DNA of 64,000 bases from Hansfordia pulvinata. Its lineage: Eukaryota > Ascomycota > Sordariomycetes > Xylariales. A program made the translations under genes and the position numbers. This document shows positions 58,440 through 64,000 of this stretch, piece after piece; the stretch's first letter is position 1; each line of letters opens with the position of its first letter. Location: assembly GCA_006538405.1 (NCBI GenBank), contig BJKQ01000011.1, forward strand, positions 80,001 through 144,000, read 5' to 3'. The notes under the pieces are model-generated. The model did not search any database. It saw only the letters and a list, made by a program, of their open reading frames with translations, and was not told where the DNA came from.

Positions 58440-58920
58440 GCGCTGACGCCGTGGCCTGCTCTTCAAGGGGGGGCTCATAGGCTCCAGCCCTTAAGAGAGA
58501 CAGAAGCCTACTTTGGAGGTTTTTTTTTCCCTAATGAGACACGATGATGACGGCCGCAATCAGTTTCCGAATAGCAGACAAAGGGGTGCGAGAGATAGGA
58601 AGGCGTTCTGGAGCGCTCAGCGCAGGCTGTCTTTGAGGCCCGCCGCGATAGCAAAGAACTAGATGTAGTTTCCGCGGGGTTGGTCCTTACAGGCCGACAG
58701 ACCCTGTTGCTCTTAATAATACCTTGCTGATCAGCGAAACCACCCGAGTGTCACGGTGAGATGACCCGCATCTGCGGAAGACGGAATACGCCGTGCTGTG
58801 CCGCGCCGAGACCAGACGCCCCCTCACCTCGCTCTAGGTCTGCCGTCGCCTTCTTCTTCTTCAACGGCCACGGGCCCAGAGACCTGGCGGCCGGGACTCG
58901 AACGGTGCCCTGCCCTATCC

Positions 58921-58942
58921 TCACACACACACACACACACAT

Positions 58943-59011
<69 letters not shown>
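58921..59011 (+). repeat. compound CA/TC microsatellite
   Basis: About ten CA units are followed by a TC array of about 34 units with one TTTC interruption. Confidence 0.95.
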
Positions 59012-59013
<2 letters not shown>

Positions 59014-59228
59014 GCCGCGACGCGACGCACAGATCGTGAGGCGGTCGCAGCAATTGACGTCGCTATCCTGGCGGCTGGTCCATCCCGAGCCACACAGCCC
59101 GTGGCTGGACAACACGGACGGGACGGCCCCACGCCACCCGGGACCGGAGCTCGGGCCGGGGCTGAGACCGAGACACGGAACGGGAGACCGAGACAAGAGA
59201 GGGCACGTTCTCGTGCCAGCAGAGGGCA

Positions 59229-59250
59229 GGGGGGGGGGGGGGGGGGGGGG
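59229..59250 (+). repeat. 22-base G homopolymer
   Basis: Twenty-two consecutive G, the second long G tract in the window. Confidence 0.95.
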
Positions 59251-59352
59251 CAACGGAAAAAGGGAAAAGGGGCTGCCGAGGCCAGACGATGACGCAACAC
59301 GGGGCTTGATCGTTGCTGGCCTGTCCTTCTGTCTCTCTTTCCTTTCTTTTCC

Positions 59353-59369
59353 TTTTTTTTTTTTTTTTT
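59353..59369 (+). repeat. 17-base T homopolymer
   Basis: Seventeen consecutive T preceded by a CT-rich stretch, about 100 bp after the G tract. Confidence 0.95.
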
Positions 59370-59611
59370 GCTATTTCTCTTCTCGCTCCATCCTGGAGCA
59401 CTACCTTTTGTCGAGAGTACGAGACGATCAGCCAGCGGGCTGGGCTCGAGCATCAAAGTGCGCCGCTCTGCTGGCTGAGGCATGCAGGACACCAAGGGAC
59501 AGACCTCCTCGCGCACAAGCCCTCCCCCTCCTCTCCATCCCCCTCCAATACGACAGAACAAGCCATGTGGACAGACCAGCAGCGGTGGGTGTGAGCCTCT
59601 TCTTTGGATCC

Positions 59612-59640
59612 CAGCAGCAGCAGCAGCAGCAGCAGCAGCA
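59612..59640 (+). repeat. CAG trinucleotide repeat
   Basis: Nine to ten CAG units in DNA with no supported gene. Confidence 0.93.
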
Positions 59641-60224
59641 TCGCCGCTTTTCGAGCCAAACTACCCGTCACCATCTTGCCCCTCTTCCCGCGAAATACCA
59701 CGTATCCCACGATCTGCCCAAACCTCGCGCTCGGTTTTCCAAGTCCCCTTTCCCCGCTTCCTCCCCGCCGAATCAGACGTCCCCGCCAAGCCCCTTCCGT
59801 AACAACTCCCCTGCTGCACCCAACACGAGAACGGAGTTCCCACTGCTGCCGGCACATTAGCACTTCCCCCGACGTTTCATCTTCTTCTTTCTCTTCCCCC
59901 TTTTGCGGAACGTCGCCTTGCCCTGGTGGAGAACCAGACTGCTGTATGCGGGATGCGCGGTGTGGCGCATAGAGAGAAAGAAAGAGGAAAAGAAAGGAAG
60001 AAGATCAGAAGCAGGTAGCCCCGTGGGCAGTAGTCGTAAGCAGTCACAGCTGCGCTTACGAGTACTGGTACGTGATGTGCGGGCATGAGCGAGCGGCCTG
60101 GAGCGCGAGGCTCTGCAGAACGGCCCGAGCGAGGCAGGCGGGCAGGCAAGGCGTGCGCCGCTGGAGCAAAGGCACTCCGAGTAACCTAGCATTGTGGTGA
60201 GCTTTGCAAGTCAAGGCAACTTAT

Positions 60225-60265
<41 letters not shown>

Positions 60266-61570
60266 GGTGGGAGCTGTCTGTCCTGTCGCTGCCAGAACCA
60301 GATAGAGAGGAGGCTTGTCAGTTCGCAGACCAACGGCGAGCAGGGCAATGCGCACCGATCCCGGCGGGGAATGTGGTATCTGATGGCCCGAGGCACTGAC
60401 CCACCATCTCCAATACGCCATCGCCGACTTGCAGAATATCCAGTCGTGTACTCGCACGCCGGCTGCGCGGATGTAGGAATCCCGGTCGCTGTCCCCACCC
60501 CCGGAAGCCGGCCGGGCAGCCCTGCGCGAAGACGAAGGCACTCTCTTCGAGCGTTATCCTGGCCAGTGCGTGCTTACGAGCACGCAAAACCCCTGAGAGG
60601 AATGGCCGACGGCTGGGCCTGGCGGCTCACCTGCGAATCCATCCCGCCAGATCTTGCAGCACCGTCGTCATCCTTCCAGCCTGCCGCTTGCCTGCCAACG
60701 GGCCCCATGCTTGCCCGACCTCCTTGTTTGCTCGTTGCTCTGATGCCTGTCGGCCCGCTCAAGAAAGAAGCAGAGAAGAGCAGCCATGTGGCGTCGGGTC
60801 GCGCCCCGGGGCGCACTTGGAAAGGGCTGGGCGGTGCGAGGCTTGCTTTTTCCATACCACGTGGCCAGCCCAGCATTCGAGTCGCGAGTCATCTGACTGG
60901 TCAGCGGTGGTGCTGAATTAAAACGGCTTGTCGTAGTTGCTTCTGGATCTCAATCTCGCCAAGGACGAGCATGGGCCAGCGGAACCAGCCGATGACACGA
61001 GTCCAACCCAATCTTGGGCTTCTGAGTTCATCTATCATTTCATCTCGAGCATAACATGATCGCTTTTGTGAGATTGAGCCTCATTAGATCGCGCGCCGTC
61101 GTGCTAGTTTTGTTGAAGCACGGCAACAGCTCTCGATGGCTTGACACGCGAGCCTCCTCTTACTTACACACACACGCCCACGTAGTCTCGTACGCGTATC
61201 GCCAAGCACCCGCTTTTGATGCTTCTTGTGCTCAAAGGCTTTCGTTGTTACGGCCGTCGTCATCGCACCGTCGCGATCGATGCTCCAAGGCAAACCAAAA
61301 GAAGAAAAACGACGCTGCCATGTCTCAGCCAGGCCCGCACAGCTCGCCCGATTGGAGCCGGCTACCGGCGCCTTGGGATGATGCGGCCTCCCAGAGACGA
61401 CCCTCGTCACCCAATGAGGGCGACTCCGCGTGAGAGGGATGCAACGGGCTGGCAGGCCAGACTGGCAGACTTCGAGCCGCCTCGCTCGGCTTCTTTCTGC
61501 TCTGCCCAGTCCATTTGGCATACCCGCTTGCGATGACCGTATCTTGTCCAACGTGCACGACGAGCACTCG

Positions 61571-61584
61571 TACGAGTACTCGTA
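61571..61584. repeat. 14-bp palindrome TACGAGTACTCGTA, copy 1
   Basis: A perfect self-complementary 14-mer, flanked on the left by CACTCG, which extends the symmetry. Intergenic. Confidence 0.9.
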
Positions 61585-62509
61585 TGCCTCCTTGGCCAGT
61601 CCTGCAAGTCGATTCAAGACCGGCCGACCGCTAAAAAGTCCTCGGCGGACCCGCCCTTGCACTCGCCGGCTGGGCCGTCAGCATCCGTGGCGCGCCTTCG
61701 CAGCCCACGCGGCACCACGCGACCGGCTCCGACAATGCGTGGCTCAGGGGTGCGGCTGCCGGTGGGACTGTGAGGCAGGCAAGCGTGGCAGGGCGCCGCT
61801 TTCACACCCGCAGCTAGGGTTTTACAAGTAGAGGTGTTCGTCGGATCCGCCCTAAAAAGCGCCGTCAGCTGTCGATCACCACCCACCAGAGCCCCGTTGC
61901 GTCAGCCAGGATGAGCAGGCCGTTGGTTAGCTCTCGTGCCAACTGCCCTGGAGTTGAGCAGCAGGAGCAGGCTAACGCCGCAGGCTCCCTGGCAGGCACG
62001 CACACACGCAAGGCACCGACACGGCGCGCACCGGAGCGTGACAAGGAGGCCTGGCGCAGGCCGGGTGCGGCGACAGACAGCATGGTTCATTGATCACCTG
62101 TAGCCAGCTCAGGCGACCCAGAACCCATGTCGGCCAGGATGCTGTTGGTCTCCTCCCATATGTCCCCCTTGGCCCCCCTGGTCTGCGCCGTGGAGCCGGG
62201 GGGTTCTGGAACCGGAACGCTGGGCCTGCTGTCTGTCTTGGTGGGCGCGCAACGTTGGGCCGACCCAGAATTTTGTCTTTGTCGGCGCCGGTGTTGCCAG
62301 AGCCGTGGGTGGTAAAATGTCTCGCAGCGCCGCCCTCTAGTCGAGGTCTCGGTCCGTTCTGCCACTCTTTCCTGGGGAGAATCAGGGCAGATAGGGTTCG
62401 GGACTAAAATAAGCCAGGGGTTGATGTCTTTTCCGACCCCTCCCCTACCCCCTTCGATCCCAGGCCGCCCCGCCCCTTTGTTCAAGTCTGCTCGCACGAA
62501 AACTCATCG

Positions 62510-62523
62510 TACGAGTACTCGTA
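62510..62523. repeat. 14-bp palindrome TACGAGTACTCGTA, copy 2
   Basis: Identical to the copy at 61571. Intergenic. Confidence 0.9.
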
Positions 62524-63437
62524 ACCCCGTACATGTGGTCGGCAGGGTGGCAGGGTGGTATCCTGGAGGGGTTGCTTCTGGGGAGGATGGCAGTGCAGGG
62601 CAGGAAGAGCAGGGTATGCCGGCCAGGGGCGGGCGGACGCGCGATATTCCGGACGAGCCGGCATCGATCAGACGAAGGCTATGCAGTGGACAACCTCCAG
62701 TGCGTGCGCGAGGCCGTTGAGGATGGGCGGTCAAGTAAGCGATGGGTTGATGAGTGCGTGTCGTCGATAAGGCCGCGAGCGATTGAGTGGTGGCAGAGCA
62801 TTCTTACTATCTTCAAGAAGGTTGGCATGTGCAAGAATCTAAGTAGTGTCGACTTCTGGAAGGCGGAAGTGCATGTACGCGAACCTCGGGTAAGTAGATA
62901 GGTACCTTAGGTGTGTATCTCAATCAGCACTCTCGGCTTCCACCAAGGCAGGCACGACCGCGTGCAGGTGCAGTTGACTAAAGTATCGTGTACAAGTACC
63001 CGCGTTTTATGGGTATCACCACATAGGTACCTACATCGCGGGTATAGAATGTGATGTATTCCAGGGCCCGGCATTGGGCGTCGGCCCACGATGAAAGGAA
63101 CAGTGCAGTGCCCGACCAGCGCGGCTTCGCGAGGGCCAGACCCGCAATCTCCATCCTCCTGCCTCTTTCTAAGCGCTATGGGCTCTTCAGCCTGCGACCC
63201 GCGCCCCTGACCACACGGCCGACATGGCAGCAGCACCACATCCGCCATGTGACGAGGCCTGGACGATGCGACTCGGCCCCTCGCCGTCCCTAGGCGCACT
63301 ACGAGTACTCATCTGGCTTGCGGGCATATCACAGACCGCGAATACGGGAGCTGGCACCGACAACGGGATAGGAAAAGGAACCACGCCACTATCACGTCCC
63401 GACGCCCGCAAGCCGACGATGTAGATAGGGGAGACAG

Positions 63438-63451
63438 TACGAGTACTCGTA
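63438..63451. repeat. 14-bp palindrome TACGAGTACTCGTA, copy 3
   Basis: Identical to the other two copies. Incomplete copies lie at 63300-63310 and 63884-63894. Confidence 0.9.
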
Positions 63452-64000
63452 GGTCGACGGCGATCGAAAACTATAAACAACATCCAGAGTCCCCATCCCA
63501 CCCCATGCCTCGCCACTGATGGCCACTCTCCGCCTGGCTGACTGGCTGAGCGACTGAGTGACTGGTCAGCCATGGCGACGCGCATGATCTTGCAAAGCTG
63601 ATGGTGGCGGCATCCGAACAGGCCACCGATTCTATTTCCACATAATTACTGATGTCTGTCCACCAGACAGCCCTGCCAGCAAGACCCCGGCTTGAGAGGA
63701 TCGGCCTATCCGTCTGGGCAACGCCGAGACGACCATTGCGGGGCTGGTCGAGGGCATCAGGGTGACGGCCAGTGACTCAACGAGGTTTGTCACCGCTTCG
63801 AAGCCCGACTGCTCCTTGCCCTTGGACTGGCAGGCGAGGTTATAGCTGCGAGAATCGACCGGCAGGGCTATTGCATGGCCACAGAGTACTCGTAGTCACA
63901 CCAAATTCGTCTTACCGCCTCGCGCGATCGCGTTGTTGACGTGTTTAGCTGGCGCCATGAGTGGGTGGTGCTTGGTGGTTTTATTAATTGCGCAGGTACT

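Larger units (their letters stand above)
58440..64000. other. gene-poor right end, no gene recognised
   Basis: About 5.6 kb without a supportable gene. It contains dense microsatellites at 58.9-59.65 kb, three perfect copies of a 14-bp palindrome plus partial copies, and TAGGTACC motifs near 62899. ORFs of up to about 245 codons are low-complexity or lack any motif. A plus frame at 62533-62901 ends in a plausible-looking helical stretch but has no family resemblance. Confidence 0.5.

Noticed and set aside
58870..58905. GTTCGAGTCC-like string on the minus strand, suggestive of a tRNA B box
   Set aside because: The flanking bases do not form a T-arm stem and no A box or acceptor stem pairs with it.
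1..64000. RIP-degraded transposons, terminal repeats, CRISPR arrays or telomeric TTAGGG arrays
   Set aside because: No AT-rich TpA-biased blocks, paired long terminal repeats, transposase or reverse-transcriptase motifs, regularly spaced repeats or telomere arrays were seen on reading.

Overview
This window is nuclear DNA of a filamentous ascomycete, most likely a Sordariomycete. The genes are GC-rich with C/G-ending codons. They carry short GT-AG introns (about 50-320 bp) and are separated by long pyrimidine-rich intergenic stretches. Recognisable products include dynactin p24/RO-10, the Neurospora-type 20.8 kDa complex I subunit, TOM5 and DFG5/DCW1-type GH76. There is no bacterial gene organisation, CRISPR array or rRNA, and I recognised no tRNA.

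Layout. 0-2.5 kb: broken remnants of a caspase-like (peptidase C14) protein and a fungal AAA+ ATPase, both on the minus strand. 5.8-8.5 kb: a small secreted protein and a DUF2236/mpaB-type oxygenase. 9.2-11.0 kb (minus): a GPI-anchored GH76 cell-wall mannosidase. 14.1-14.9 kb and 23.9-24.9 kb (minus): two secreted CAP/PR-1-like proteins on either side of an MFS transporter (19.4-22.1 kb). 31.0-33.6 kb: a divergent serine carboxypeptidase-like protein and, convergent to it, an isochorismatase-family hydrolase. 34.4-44.6 kb is a housekeeping block: complex I NDUFA8 homologue, nucleoporin NUP57, TOM5 and glycine decarboxylase P-protein. 45.8-50.3 kb: dynactin p24 (ro-10) and a vacuolar amino-acid transporter of the AVT type. 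51.3-52.2 kb: an SRPBCC-like protein. 53.3-58.4 kb: one very large low-complexity protein. 58.4-64 kb has no gene I can support and is rich in microsatellites and a 14-bp palindrome.

How the genes relate. The middle block is conserved cell machinery, including three mitochondrial proteins (NDUFA8 homologue, TOM5, P-protein). The left half is dominated by secreted or cell-surface products (secreted acidic protein, GH76, two CAP proteins, carboxypeptidase-like protein). I see no convincing biosynthetic gene cluster.

The main caution is a consistent sequence anomaly. In eight gene models, including complex I, TOM5, NUP57 and P-protein, the frame breaks in a way that one extra G or C would repair, nearly always in a G/C run. 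There are twelve such sites and all have the same sign. In conserved essential genes this points to assembly or base-calling deletions rather than real mutations, so gene models here need frame correction before use.
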